Positions 1 through 8,129 of a stretch of DNA of 21,876 nucleotides are shown here, piece by piece. The notes under the pieces were generated by a model that made no database searches, was not told the origin of the DNA, and worked only from the letters and a program-made list of their open reading frames with translations. Source of the DNA: an uncultured Clostridia bacterium (GTDB lineage: Bacteria; Bacillota; Clostridia; TANB77; CAG-508); NCBI GenBank assembly GCA_947584125.1, contig CANPWI010000006.1, forward strand, positions 1-21,876. Direction: 5' to 3'. The position numbers and the translations under genes are program-made. The first letter of the stretch is position 1. Each line of letters starts with the position of its first letter.

Positions 1-3000
1 GAGCTTGCTTGTCTATGTTTTGTATGTTTATTTCTGCTTTACTTATGTTTCCTGCTAAGTCTTTAATATCTAATATTTTTACATAATTTTCAGAAAATTC
101 TCTTGTTAGCGTCATATTATCTTCTGATAATGTCCAATCTTCTATATTTTGTATTTCTTCATCTGCTTGTATTGTTACAAGAACATTATCTCTTGTATAA
201 TCTGTTTGACTATATTGTACTGTTATTTCTGGTATTTTTTTGTCTATGTTATTTATTTTTATTGTTTCTATAACTTGATGTCCAGATAAATCTTCTATTT
301 TTATTCTTTCAGTTTTGTTTGACAAATATGTTTTTGTTAATACTGTTCCATTTTCTGATATTTTCCATCCATCTATTGGTTGTACTTCTTTATTTAATGT
401 TATTGTTACTGTAACTTTATCATTTGTTGGTTCTTTTGTACTATATTTTGTAGATAATATTTCTAGTTTTTCATCATCTATATCTTCTACATTTATTTGT
501 GCTGTTATCTCATTTCCTACTAAGTCTTTTATTATAAATTCTTCTTGCCCATTATCTAAGAATAATTTACTTAGTCTTGTTTTGTCTTCTGATAATACCC
601 AGTTATCTACTTTTTGTATTTCTTCATCTGCTTGTATTATTACAGTTTCTGTGTTACTTTGAGGGTCATAATTATATTGTATTGCTATAGTTGGTGGAAC
701 TTTATCTATGTTGTTTATATTTACTGTATTTGTTTGTATATTTCCTACTTGGTCTATTGCTTTTATTACATATATTCCGTTTTCTTCTATATCATAAGTA
801 TAGTTATAATCTTTTCCTTCAATCTTTGTAAGTTCTTTTTCTTCTAGTTTTGCTCCACTTATTGTTACTTTTTGTACTCCAGTTTTGTTATCTGTTACTT
901 GCATAGTTAGAGTTACATTTTCTTTTGTTAATTCTTCTGTACTTTTGTCTACTTTTATTTCTGGTTTTTCATCATCTATGTAATTTACATGTTCTACTTT
1001 TGTTGTTTTATTTCCTGCTAAGTCTTGGGCTATTATATCATAAGTATCATTTTTAGTTACTATAAATGTACCTTTTAATGTTTTATTTTTTATTTGTTCT
1101 TCCGCTTCTGTACCTGCTTGTTCTAATTGTTGTTGTTCTTTTGCAAAATCTTCATTTTCTTCATCTACTTCTTCGTTTATTTTGTGCATTGGAACTACTT
1201 CACCATTTACTGTTACATTTTTTAATCCTGTTTCATTATCAAAGCTATATATTTCAAGTGTTACTGCTCCACTTTGCCAAGACTCAACATTTCCCTTTAC
1301 AACTAAGTTTGGTAGTTTATTATCATTTATTACTATATTTTTCTCTAGTGAATGATAATCTCCATCATTTACTCTTGCATATACTGTATCTCCATGTCTT
1401 AGGTTATTTACTATGCCACTATCTCCATCTAATTTATTATATGGTCCTTCTTTTTGGTTTATTGAATACTCTATAAAGCTTGTGTCATCATCTTCTTTTT
1501 CCTTATCTCTTGTTCTTGTTATTGTTACACTTGCTAAATGATTTTCCCATGATACTCCTGAGAAATCAAGGTCATTTTTTACCTCTCTTGGCTGTACTAC
1601 TATTGTACTTGTTCCAACATTACCTCCATCTCCTATTGCTGTTATTGTTACTCTTCCTGCTGAAACACCTGTAACTAAACCATTAGAGTCTACTGTTGCA
1701 ATATTTGGATCATCAGTTTGCCAAATTACTTGTTGTATATCTGCATCTTCTGGTGTTAATTTTGCATTTAGTTCTATACTACTTCCTACCTTTATTTCTC
1801 CCATTTCTGGTTCTACTGTTATTCCTTGTAACATTATTTTTGTCTTTGATGTTACTGTTGTATATCCTGTATTTCCTGCATTATCTGTTGACACTACTTT
1901 TATGTCATATTCTATTCCTTCTATTAAATTTTTAAATGTATGAGCTTTTTGTTCTATCTCACTTACTAGTTTATATCCTTCACTATCTCTATTTTTTTCT
2001 GTAATTCCATCAGTTTCTATTTCATCTAATAAACTATCTGCTTCTTTATTATTTTTTGCTTTTATATAATATTGATATGTTTTAGTTAGTGGTAATCCAC
2101 TATGTTCTTCTGTTGGAGTTACTCCTATTACTATTTGTTTATTTCCCTTTACTACAGTTAAGTCTAGTTTTGGTGGAGTATTATCTATGTAGAATGGTTT
2201 TTTACTTTTTGAATTTTCTGCCATTTTATTACCAAGTCCATCTGCTATTCCATTTTTTATCCATAAATAGTAGTTTCCTGTTACTTCTCCTCCAACATTT
2301 TTTAATTCTGCTTTATATTTTCTACCTGTTGCTACTTGAGCTCCGTTTTCCTTTATTTCTGAAATTTCTGCATCTGCCCAGTTTTCTGGTGGTTGTTCAT
2401 TACTTAAACTCCATCCATATTGTAATGTTTTACTACTGATTTCATTATTGTGGTCATCTTGGATTGTAATTGTTATATTTTTTGTTTTTGTATAGTCTTT
2501 TGGCTTAGTATATTCTTCTCCATCTGGACTTATTTCTAAATGTGGTGCTGTATTATCAAAGTAAAATGTTCCTGTTGTTTTTGTTTTTTCTGTTATTGTA
2601 TTATCTAAATTATCTTTTACTCCTTCTTTTATCCATAAATAATATTGTCCAGTATATCCTTCTCCTACTGCAGTTGCATGTCCATTATTTATTTGTGCTG
2701 TTTTCCATTTTGTTGGTGCTACTTGATTACTTGTACTCCATCCATATTCTAAACTTTCGCTTTTTATTATTTTTACTCCAGTATCTGTAATTATTACATC
2801 AACACTATGTTCTTTTTTATATGTTGTATCTGTATTTTTATCAAATGTTATTGTTGGTGCTGTATGGTCTACATAGAAGTATGTTGTATTGCTTGTGCTT
2901 TCATTATTTAATTCATCTGAATTTTTAGCAGATACTCTGTATAAACCTTCATTTGTTATAGTTACATCTGATATATTTCCATTTGTTTGATATGTAGTCC

Positions 3001-6000
3001 ATTGGCTACCACTATAATATTCTATTTTTAAGCTTTTTGTTGTTACATTTGTTAGTACATCTGTACCATAATCACAGTGTACTTTTGCTTGTGTACAATA
3101 GAATGGACTATCTTGAGTTGTATTTGTTCTTTCTGTATCATTTATTGATATTATTGGTTTAGTTGGTGGTGTTTTATCTACTAAAAATGTTTTTGTTTCT
3201 ACATTTTCTGATCTATCTGTTATCTCTACTTTATACCAACCATCTTCACTAAATGTTTTACTAGTTTCAGAAAATTCTTGTGTTTGTGTATTTCCATTAC
3301 TAAAATTTTTTTCTATTGAATTATGATAATATTTTTCTGTACCTATTCCACTTAAATTATCACTAGTATTTATTGTTTTATTTTGACCATATTTTTGTTC
3401 ATTTTCAACACCATCTATAACAGGTTTTGTTGTGTCTATACAGAAATATCTATTTTCTGTTGTTCTTGTATTTCCTGCGATATCTTCTGTTGTTGCACAT
3501 ACTGAATAAAATCCTTCTGGTGTTTCATTTAATGTACAATTTCCAGATGTTTCACAATCATTATTTACATCTGTATATGTTCCATTTATTGTCGCACTTC
3601 TTTTTGCCTTTAGTGTATTATTTTTTACTCCACTAAAATTATCTCCATTTGCATTACTTCCTACTGTTACTGGTACTTTATAATAATATTCACTATTTAC
3701 ATTATTTGTGTTTGCTGTTTTTGTTTCATTATTCAATTTTATAGTAGCTTCACTTGGGTTTGTTTGATCTATTTGGAAAGTTTTTGTTGTTTTATTGTTA
3801 GTTTCGTCTGTTACTTCTATTTTATAATATTTATCTCCTTTAAATGTTGCTCCACTTGAAAAATTAGTTCCACTTCCTGGGAATGAATTTGGTGAGCTAC
3901 TTTCCCAATATTTAGCTGTACAATTTGTTAAGTTATCTGAAAAGTTTACTTGTTTATCAACATTATACCAATTTGCATTATCAATGCCTGTTATATCTGG
4001 TGCTTGCTGATCTATTATAAATGTTTTTGTTGCTGAATTTCCAGCTCTATCTCTTATTACAACTTTATAAAAATAGTTTCCATTAAGTGTGCATGAATCT
4101 GTAAAACTATGTCCTCCACTAGAATAATTATTTGCTACTGTACCTGTATAATAATTTGCTTCTTGTACACCACTTAAACTATCAGTAACTGTTACATTTT
4201 GAGGTGTATTATATTTTCCACCTTCTGTTACATTGTTTATAGTAGGGTTTGTTTTATCTAAGCAAAAATATATATCACTACATGAACTTTTATTTCCTAG
4301 CAAATCTGAATTTGATGCTGCTACTCTATATTGTCCTTCTCCTGATATTGTTACTGCTGTTTCATTATATTTTGTAGTATGTACTGACCAATTTGAACCA
4401 TTCCATTTATATATTGTTAAAGTTTTACTTGTTGTACCACTTAAAGTATCATTTCCAAATATACAACTAACACTTGGATTTGTATTATAATATTTTGGAT
4501 TACTTGAATTAGTACTATTATCTGTTAAGTTATTTACTCTTATTTTTGGAACTTCTGGTGCTGTGTTATCAAACTTGTAACTTCCTACTTGATTATTTGC
4601 TTTTACATTTCCTGCAGTATCTGTTATTGGTCCTATCCATAAATAGTATGTACCGTTTCTGCCACTTTCTGTTATTGTTGCTTTTTTGTTATTAATTGTT
4701 GTTGTTTGCCAACCTGTTGTTGGTGCACTTGTTCCACTTGTATGCCAACAATAAGATAAGTTAGTTTCATTTACAACTTCACTTATTGTTATTGCAACAC
4801 TATGACTTTTAGCATAATTATTATTTTGCTTTGCTGTTACTGTTGGAACTACAGTATCTATAGAAAAATATACATCTCCGAATCTAGTTTGATTTCCTAA
4901 TTCATCTGAATTTGTAGCATAAGCCTTGTATAATCCATCTGGTATATTGGTAACTGCTGTTTCGTCATTTTTTGTTGTATATGTTGTCCAACTACCATTA
5001 TTGTATTTTTGTATTGTTAATGTTTTATTTGTTACAGTACTTAATGTATCTGTTCCAAAAGTACAACTAACACTTGAACATATCTTAGTACTATTATAAT
5101 AATATGGACTATTTTGAGCATTTGCATTTTTAGTCTCATAATTTATTTTTATTTGTGGATTACTTGGTCCTGTTTTATCTATACAAAATTCTGTTGTTGA
5201 TGTATTTCCTGCATCATCTGTTACCTCTACTTTGTACCAACCATCCTGTGTAAATTGTGTTCCAGTACTAAAAGCTGTTCCTTCACCTGAAAAACTCTTA
5301 CTTGTTGAATTATGCCAATATTTTGCTGTGTAACCAGATTCATCTGTAATTATTACTGTTTTATTATCCTTATATTTTTTACCATTTTCAACTCCAGTTA
5401 TTTGTGGTGGGTTACTATCTGGGCTTCCAATCTCAACATCACCAAATGAGAAATTTGACCAAAATATACCAGTTTGACTTCCCCTAAGTACAATAAAACT
5501 ATATTCTACATCTTCAGTTGTTTCATTTATTGTATCTATATATACACCTGAAACTTTACCTGAATAAGTATTAGAATGATTAGAATTAGAAGATGATGCA
5601 CTTTTAACATTTTTTCCAATCCATGTTCCTAAAAAATGTGCACCAGATGTACCACCATGTACAGCATGTCCTCTATAAACATCCATTTCATAGTCATCTG
5701 CCCTTGAACTCCAACTTCTATTAGTACTTTTAGCTAAATATACATCTACTGGTCCTATCCATTTTCCATTGATTTTCGTACCATATAATGTTATACTAAA
5801 GTGACCTTCATTAACACATTGGCTCGTATATCCATTTTCTTCAGTTAATTGTTCTGGTATACCTATTTCAATTTGTGATAATTCTTCACTGTTTTTACCT
5901 ATATATTCATAAAAACTTATTATAATTATTAATAAAAGTATTATGATAATTAGTGCTGCTTTTTTATTATCTACAGTTCTTCTTTTTTTAGGTTCCATAT

Positions 6001-6049
6001 TATCACTTTTTTCTTCTGGTTTTTTAGAATTTAATTTTACCTTTTTCAT
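1..6049 (-). CDS. Giant membrane-anchored surface protein of shuffled Ig-like modules (3' end outside window)
   Basis: The frame is open for 2016 codons from ATG 6049 to the left edge; I checked it codon by codon and found no stop. An AAGGGG Shine-Dalgarno lies about 9 nt upstream of the ATG. The protein has a basic N-tail (1-30), one hydrophobic segment (about 31-50) and no lipobox or obvious signal-peptidase site, so it is probably anchored with the rest outside the cell. Residues 60-205 form a unique domain I do not recognise. Next come about eleven Ig-like modules of three kinds (210-1288), a fibronectin-III-like stretch (1290-1400) and a clear Big_2 domain (about 1405-1485, ending in GLVTGVSAGRVTITA). 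After these lie two less clear segments, one with a charged insert (near 1620-1655), and at least four further repeats of 75-90 residues with DLAGN-type ends. Modules are joined by IDKT.P or FDNTAP linkers. Adhesion or cell-envelope function is inference; the ligand is unknown. Confidence 0.88.
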   Translation of the reverse strand, partial: MKKVKLNSKKPEEKSDNMEPKKRRTVDNKKAALIIIILLLIIIISFYEYIGKNSEELSQIEIGIPEQLTEENGYTSQCVNEGHFSITLYGTKINGKWIGPVDVYLAKSTNRSWSSRADDYEMDVYRGHAVHGGTSGAHFLGTWIGKNVKSASSSNSNHSNTYSGKVSGVYIDTINETTEDVEYSFIVLRGSQTGIFWSNFSFGDVEIGSPDSNPPQITGVENGKKYKDNKTVIITDESGYTAKYWHNSTSKSFSGEGTAFSTGTQFTQDGWYKVEVTDDAGNTSTTEFCIDKTGPSNPQIKINYETKNANAQNSPYYYNSTKICSSVSCTFGTDTLSTVTNKTLTIQKYNNGSWTTYTTKNDETAVTNIPDGLYKAYATNSDELGNQTRFGDVYFSIDTVVPTVTAKQNNNYAKSHSVAITISEVVNETNLSYCWHTSGTSAPTTGWQTTTINNKKATITESGRNGTYYLWIGPITDTAGNVKANNQVGSYKFDNTAPEVPKIRVNNLTDNSTNSSNPKYYNTNPSVSCIFGNDTLSGTTSKTLTIYKWNGSNWSVHTTKYNETAVTISGEGQYRVAASNSDLLGNKSSCSDIYFCLDKTNPTINNVTEGGKYNTPQNVTVTDSLSGVQEANYYTGTVANNYSSGGHSFTDSCTLNGNYFYKVVIRDRAGNSATKTFIIDQQAPDITGIDNANWYNVDKQVNFSDNLTNCTAKYWESSSPNSFPGSGTNFSSGATFKGDKYYKIEVTDETNNKTTKTFQIDQTNPSEATIKLNNETKTANTNNVNSEYYYKVPVTVGSNANGDNFSGVKNNTLKAKRSATINGTYTDVNNDCETSGNCTLNETPEGFYSVCATTEDIAGNTRTTENRYFCIDTTKPVIDGVENEQKYGQNKTINTSDNLSGIGTEKYYHNSIEKNFSNGNTQTQEFSETSKTFSEDGWYKVEITDRSENVETKTFLVDKTPPTKPIISINDTERTNTTQDSPFYCTQAKVHCDYGTDVLTNVTTKSLKIEYYSGSQWTTYQTNGNISDVTITNEGLYRVSAKNSDELNNESTSNTTYFYVDHTAPTITFDKNTDTTYKKEHSVDVIITDTGVKIIKSESLEYGWSTSNQVAPTKWKTAQINNGHATAVGEGYTGQYYLWIKEGVKDNLDNTITEKTKTTGTFYFDNTAPHLEISPDGEEYTKPKDYTKTKNITITIQDDHNNEISSKTLQYGWSLSNEQPPENWADAEISEIKENGAQVATGRKYKAELKNVGGEVTGNYYLWIKNGIADGLGNKMAENSKSKKPFYIDNTPPKLDLTVVKGNKQIVIGVTPTEEHSGLPLTKTYQYYIKAKNNKEADSLLDEIETDGITEKNRDSEGYKLVSEIEQKAHTFKNLIEGIEYDIKVVSTDNAGNTGYTTVTSKTKIMLQGITVEPEMGEIKVGSSIELNAKLTPEDADIQQVIWQTDDPNIATVDSNGLVTGVSAGRVTITAIGDGGNVGTSTIVVQPREVKNDLDFSGVSWENHLASVTITRTRDKEKEDDDTSFIEYSINQKEGPYNKLDGDSGIVNNLRHGDTVYARVNDGDYHSLEKNIVINDNKLPNLVVKGNVESWQSGAVTLEIYSFDNETGLKNVTVNGEVVPMHKINEEVDEENEDFAKEQQQLEQAGTEAEEQIKNKTLKGTFIVTKNDTYDIIAQDLAGNKTTKVEHVNYIDDEKPEIKVDKSTEELTKENVTLTMQVTDNKTGVQKVTISGAKLEEKELTKIEGKDYNYTYDIEENGIYVIKAIDQVGNIQTNTVNINNIDKVPPTIAIQYNYDPQSNTETVIIQADEEIQKVDNWVLSEDKTRLSKLFLDNGQEEFIIKDLVGNEITAQINVEDIDDEKLEILSTKYSTKEPTNDKVTVTITLNKEVQPIDGWKISENGTVLTKTYLSNKTERIKIEDLSGHQVIETIKINNIDKKIPEITVQYSQTDYTRDNVLVTIQADEEIQNIEDWTLSEDNMTLTREFSENYVKILDIKDLAGNISKAEINIQNIDKQA
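2180..5425 (-). repeat. Protein-level array of three Ig-like module types in shuffled order
   Basis: Three module types can be told apart by eye in the translation. Type A (about 80-90 residues) has a YW/YYH motif and ends GWYKVEVTDDAGN. Type B (about 105 residues) begins with an N-rich SPYYY-like stretch, then SCTFGTDTLS, and ends GLYKAYATNSDELGN. Type C (about 95-120 residues) has a Y.W.TS...P..W motif and ends YYLWI. From the N-terminus the order reads A-B-C-B-A-A-B-A-B-C-C. Each is joined to the next by a short linker ending in P. Copies are diverged at protein level, so this is an old expansion, unlike the near-identical repeats at 20426-21661. Confidence 0.75.
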
Positions 6050-6225
6050 AAGTTCTTCCCCTTCTATAAATTACACTATATTAATTTTATATTAGAATAT
6101 TTTTTTGTGTTTTTCAATAGTAATTTCTTCCAAGTTCTTATTATTTCAAATTTTCAAGTTCTTTCTACTTACGGATTTTAACATATTTTTATTTGTATCC
6201 TTTATGTTAAATTTATATTACATTT

Positions 6226-6245
6226 TTATGACAAATTACGACAAA
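6226..6245 (-). promoter_or_regulatory. Tandem 10-bp repeat, possible Spo0A-like operator
   Basis: On the minus strand, about 180 bp upstream of the giant gene start, TTTGTCGTAA is followed directly by TTTGTCATAA. Two copies at exactly one helical turn suggest a regulator site. TTTGTCG resembles the Spo0A box (TGTCGAA core) with one mismatch in the last positions. A TATAAA-like sequence follows, but its spacing is not convincing, so I do not call a promoter. Function is inference. Confidence 0.3.
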
Positions 6246-6280
6246 GGTCTTGTTTTTACTAGGGAAAACCTTTTTTTACA

Positions 6281-6476
6281 ATAATTAAACATAAAAATTT
6301 TAACTAATCTAAAGTTATATAATAATATTTCGTTATTTTGCGATAGCGCCTGAGGTGACCGCTGAGGGCTGTTCGAGTGGAACGAGTTACAGCGCCAGTG
6401 GGAGAGCGAATTCGTAAAATATAAGAAAGATTATTATATAACTTTAGATTTGGTATTTCGTTCTTAGTTTAATTAT
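6281..6476. other. Long inverted-repeat element with GC-rich core (ncRNA or MITE candidate)
   Basis: A perfect 21-bp inverted repeat of only A/T plus two G/C pairs (6306-6326 with 6430-6450) encloses about 100 bp. An outer 10-bp perfect pair (6281-6290 with 6467-6476) flanks it, separated by weakly matching 15-16 bp. Inside, 6334-6343 pairs with 6412-6421 over 10 positions including one G-U that is only allowed on a plus-strand RNA. The core 6341-6410 is about 60 percent G+C in otherwise very AT-rich DNA and holds further short pairings (CGCTG with CAGCG, GTTC with GAAC). No ORF fits the core. I recognise no Rfam-type hallmark; SRP RNA, tmRNA and RNase P motifs are absent. It is either a structured RNA or a small non-autonomous mobile element. 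Confidence 0.6.
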
Positions 6477-6519
6477 CCATAATATCATTAATTTATAATT
6501 ATTTTTGATTATATAAATA

Positions 6520-6557
6520 AACAAAATAGGTTTGTGTAACCACAAACCTATTTTGTT
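6520..6557 (-). terminator. Intrinsic terminator after mazF
   Basis: A perfect 17-bp stem (6520-6536 with 6541-6557) has a 4-nt loop. It begins 8 bp after the mazF stop codon. On the minus strand it is followed by a T-rich tract (TTTATTTATATAAT). The stem itself is A/T-rich at its base and holds the GGTTTGTG/CACAAACC core. Confidence 0.85.
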
Positions 6558-6565
6558 GTTATATT

Positions 6566-6913
6566 TTATTCTAATCCAAAACTTACACCTATTGCTTCAT
6601 TTATTTGGTGTATTATTGTGTCATCATCTATATGCCCTATTTTTTCTTTTAGTCTGCTTTTATCTATTGTTCTTATTTGTTCTGCTAAAACTACTGAGTC
6701 TGATTTTAGTCCACTGTTTTGTGAACCTATTTCTATATGGGTGGGTAATTTGTTTTTTCCTGTTTGTGATGTAATTGCGGCTGCAATTACTGTTGGGCTG
6801 TATTTGTTTCCCATGTCGTTTTGTATTATTAGAACTGGTCTAACTCCTCCTTGTTCGGAACCTATTACAGGACTTAAATCTGCATAAAACATATCTCCTC
6901 TTTTTACTATCAT
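6566..6913 (-). CDS. mazF: MazF/EndoA (PemK-like) mRNA interferase
   Basis: This is a toxin RNase of the MazF/NdoA family, which cuts single-stranded mRNA at short sequence motifs. The 115 residues are the normal full length. Family signatures are the N-terminal RGDMFYADLSPVIGSEQGG, then VRPVLIIQND, then AAAITSQTGK. R25 and T48 correspond to the catalytic pair known from Bacillus subtilis EndoA. The start ATG has AGGAG 8 nt upstream. In related Firmicutes the gene follows a ribbon-helix-helix antitoxin (EndoAI), often next to an alanine racemase gene. Here neither lies upstream: the 84-bp gap to the next gene is too short for an antitoxin, and that neighbour is a LolA/GerS-like protein. The product looks intact, so the antitoxin may be encoded elsewhere. 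A strong terminator follows the gene. Confidence 0.93.
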   Translation of the reverse strand: MIVKRGDMFYADLSPVIGSEQGGVRPVLIIQNDMGNKYSPTVIAAAITSQTGKNKLPTHIEIGSQNSGLKSDSVVLAEQIRTIDKSRLKEKIGHIDDDTIIHQINEAIGVSFGLE

Positions 6914-6997
6914 AATCTCAACTCCTAATATTACAGTGTTTTAATTTTGTATTTTGTTATATTTTAAATTTTAGTTTTTGAGATATTTTTATTTATT

Positions 6998-7660
6998 TTA
7001 TATTTCTTTTTTCCCTTGTTTTGTGTTAAATGCTATTATTTCTTCTTTTTTTGCTTTGTTTAATTCTATCTCTTTATATTGTATGTATGCAGATAGTTTT
7101 TGGTTAATAACTTGTATTTCCATTTTCTCTGGCTTTGCAGTATCTATGTCTACATATAAGGTTTTTACCATGTTTTCGCTCTTTACTGTAAATACTATTT
7201 TATTTCCTTCTTCTTTTAAACTTGTGTTTTGTGAGTTTTTATATTCTTCTACAAAGCTGTTTAAACATAAAGAGTTTTCTGCAATAAACTTATAGTTTTC
7301 ATATAGATTGCTTAATCCTAAATTTGTGTTTTCTATTTTTAGATTTTGACCATCATAGGTAGTTATTAATCCTTTTATATTTTCTGGCTCTATTATTTCT
7401 TGTTTAAATAAGTTTCCGTCTTGTGAATATTTTTGCTTTATTATATAGTTATTTTCGTTTTTATTACTTTTTACATTTAAATTAATTGTTGCTTGATATG
7501 AACTAATATTTAAAATATAATTTTTAATTTCTTCAGCTGATTTACCTATATTATTACCAGTTTTTATTGTTTTATAATTATTTGTGTAAAAAAAGTACAA
7601 AATTATTATTAGAATTATAACTATTATACTAAAAATTAATAATTTTCCTTTATTTTTCAT
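6998..7660 (-). CDS. Membrane-anchored LolA-like protein, possible GerS-like germination factor
   Basis: The 220-residue product has one N-terminal membrane segment (about 7-26), then an extracytoplasmic domain rich in beta strands. The pattern YQATINLNV, YDGQNLKIENTNLGLSNLYENY and VDIDTAKPEKMEIQ fits the LolA/LolB/RseB-like fold. In Clostridioides difficile a lipoprotein of this kind, GerS, binds and activates the cortex amidase CwlD. From memory, gerS there lies near alr2, an EndoAI-type antitoxin gene and mazF. Here the gene precedes mazF directly and cwlD is in the same window, which favours that relationship. There is no lipobox cysteine, so it would be held by an uncleaved helix. I chose ATG 7660 because the upstream GTG (7669) lies inside the GAGGTG Shine-Dalgarno. 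The fold assignment is moderate and the germination role is inference. Confidence 0.6.
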   Translation of the reverse strand: MKNKGKLLIFSIIVIILIIILYFFYTNNYKTIKTGNNIGKSAEEIKNYILNISSYQATINLNVKSNKNENNYIIKQKYSQDGNLFKQEIIEPENIKGLITTYDGQNLKIENTNLGLSNLYENYKFIAENSLCLNSFVEEYKNSQNTSLKEEGNKIVFTVKSENMVKTLYVDIDTAKPEKMEIQVINQKLSAYIQYKEIELNKAKKEEIIAFNTKQGKKEI

Positions 7661-7684
7661 AAAATTCACCTCTAGTTAATCAAT

Positions 7685-7721
7685 ATTCAAAAGGCAGGTA
7701 TCTTATACCTGCCTTTTGAAT
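7685..7721 (-). terminator. Hairpin terminator after the HEPN gene
   Basis: A perfect 17-bp stem (7685-7701 with 7705-7721) with a 3-nt loop starts at the base next to the HEPN stop codon. Each arm holds an A/T-rich base and an AAGGCAGGTA/TACCTGCCTT core. The uridine run lies inside the 3' arm (CCTTTTGAAT). The arms are symmetric, so it could act in both directions. It also sits just before the Shine-Dalgarno of the LolA/GerS-like gene, leaving little room for that gene's own promoter. Confidence 0.8.
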
Positions 7722-8129
7722 TTATAATTCTAAAATTTTCTTATTTACATACTCTTCTACAAGCTTTACTAATTCTTTTGCGGTTTCTATTTGAATTAAA
7801 GTATTACTTGGATCAACAATAAACTCGTCATCATAATCACTATCTTCACGAACTTGACTCGCTCTAGCTATCCTTCTTCCCATTGTTTTAGAAAAAATTC
7901 CTGTATTAACATAATATTGATTAAAGTGAGCTATTACATCTTTATGTCTTCTAAAATCTATTGGTTCTAGTGCTAATACACTTCTAATTGAGTGAAATAT
8001 AGCATAATATGCTCTATTATTAGCTGATTTATATAATCTTTCTTTATATAATACTTCAGTTGCTCTTATATCTTCTTTTGCTTGTTCTAATCTATGTAAT
8101 ACCAAATCTTTTGATACTTTATATTCCAT
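7722..8129 (-). CDS. HEPN-domain protein, toxin partner of HEPN/MNT system
   Basis: This 135-residue helical protein belongs to the HEPN family (PF05168-like). The signature is ANNRAYYAIFHSIRSVLAL, with R39 and H46 forming the R-X6-H version of the HEPN ribonuclease motif. A later R...SDYDD motif (around 94-101) is typical of the same family. HEPN proteins paired with a minimal nucleotidyltransferase (MNT) act as toxins, often RNases; the partner silences them by nucleotide transfer, as shown for HepT/MntA. The gene overlaps the end of the MNT gene by 11 bp, so the two are translationally coupled. AAGGAG lies about 9 nt before the ATG. The length is normal and nothing suggests decay. Whether this copy is an active toxin cannot be read from sequence. 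Confidence 0.85.
   Translation of the reverse strand: MEYKVSKDLVLHRLEQAKEDIRATEVLYKERLYKSANNRAYYAIFHSIRSVLALEPIDFRRHKDVIAHFNQYYVNTGIFSKTMGRRIARASQVREDSDYDDEFIVDPSNTLIQIETAKELVKLVEEYVNKKILEL

Larger units (their letters stand above)
6050..6519. other. Long intergenic region
   Basis: No credible coding frame lies between the start of the giant surface-protein gene and the terminator behind mazF. Apart from the tandem repeat at 6226-6245 and the inverted-repeat element at 6281-6476, it is AT-rich spacer. A 9-bp direct repeat CAAGTTCTT occurs at 6131 and 6155. The promoter of the giant gene must lie here, but I cannot place it with confidence. Confidence 0.6.

Noticed and set aside
315..4490. 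Plus-strand open frames rich in Leu, Phe, Tyr and Ser (for example 1066-1476 and 2089-2439)
   Set aside because: They lie antisense to the uninterrupted giant minus-strand gene. Their composition is what the complement of an AT-rich repetitive coding sequence gives, and no ribosome sites or family motifs are seen.
6220..6300. Cyclic-di-GMP riboswitch upstream of the giant gene, prompted by AGGGAAAACC
   Set aside because: The conserved GEMM core and its paired stems are not present, and the context is only a short A/T-rich match.
6341..6410. SRP RNA, tmRNA or RNase P RNA in the GC-rich core
   Set aside because: The SRP loop motif (GGAAGGAAGCAGCC type) and the hallmark sequences of the others are absent.
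6914..6997. Hidden small antitoxin gene between mazF and the LolA/GerS-like gene
   Set aside because: The gap is 84 bp, AT-rich, and has no frame with a ribosome site long enough for an antitoxin.
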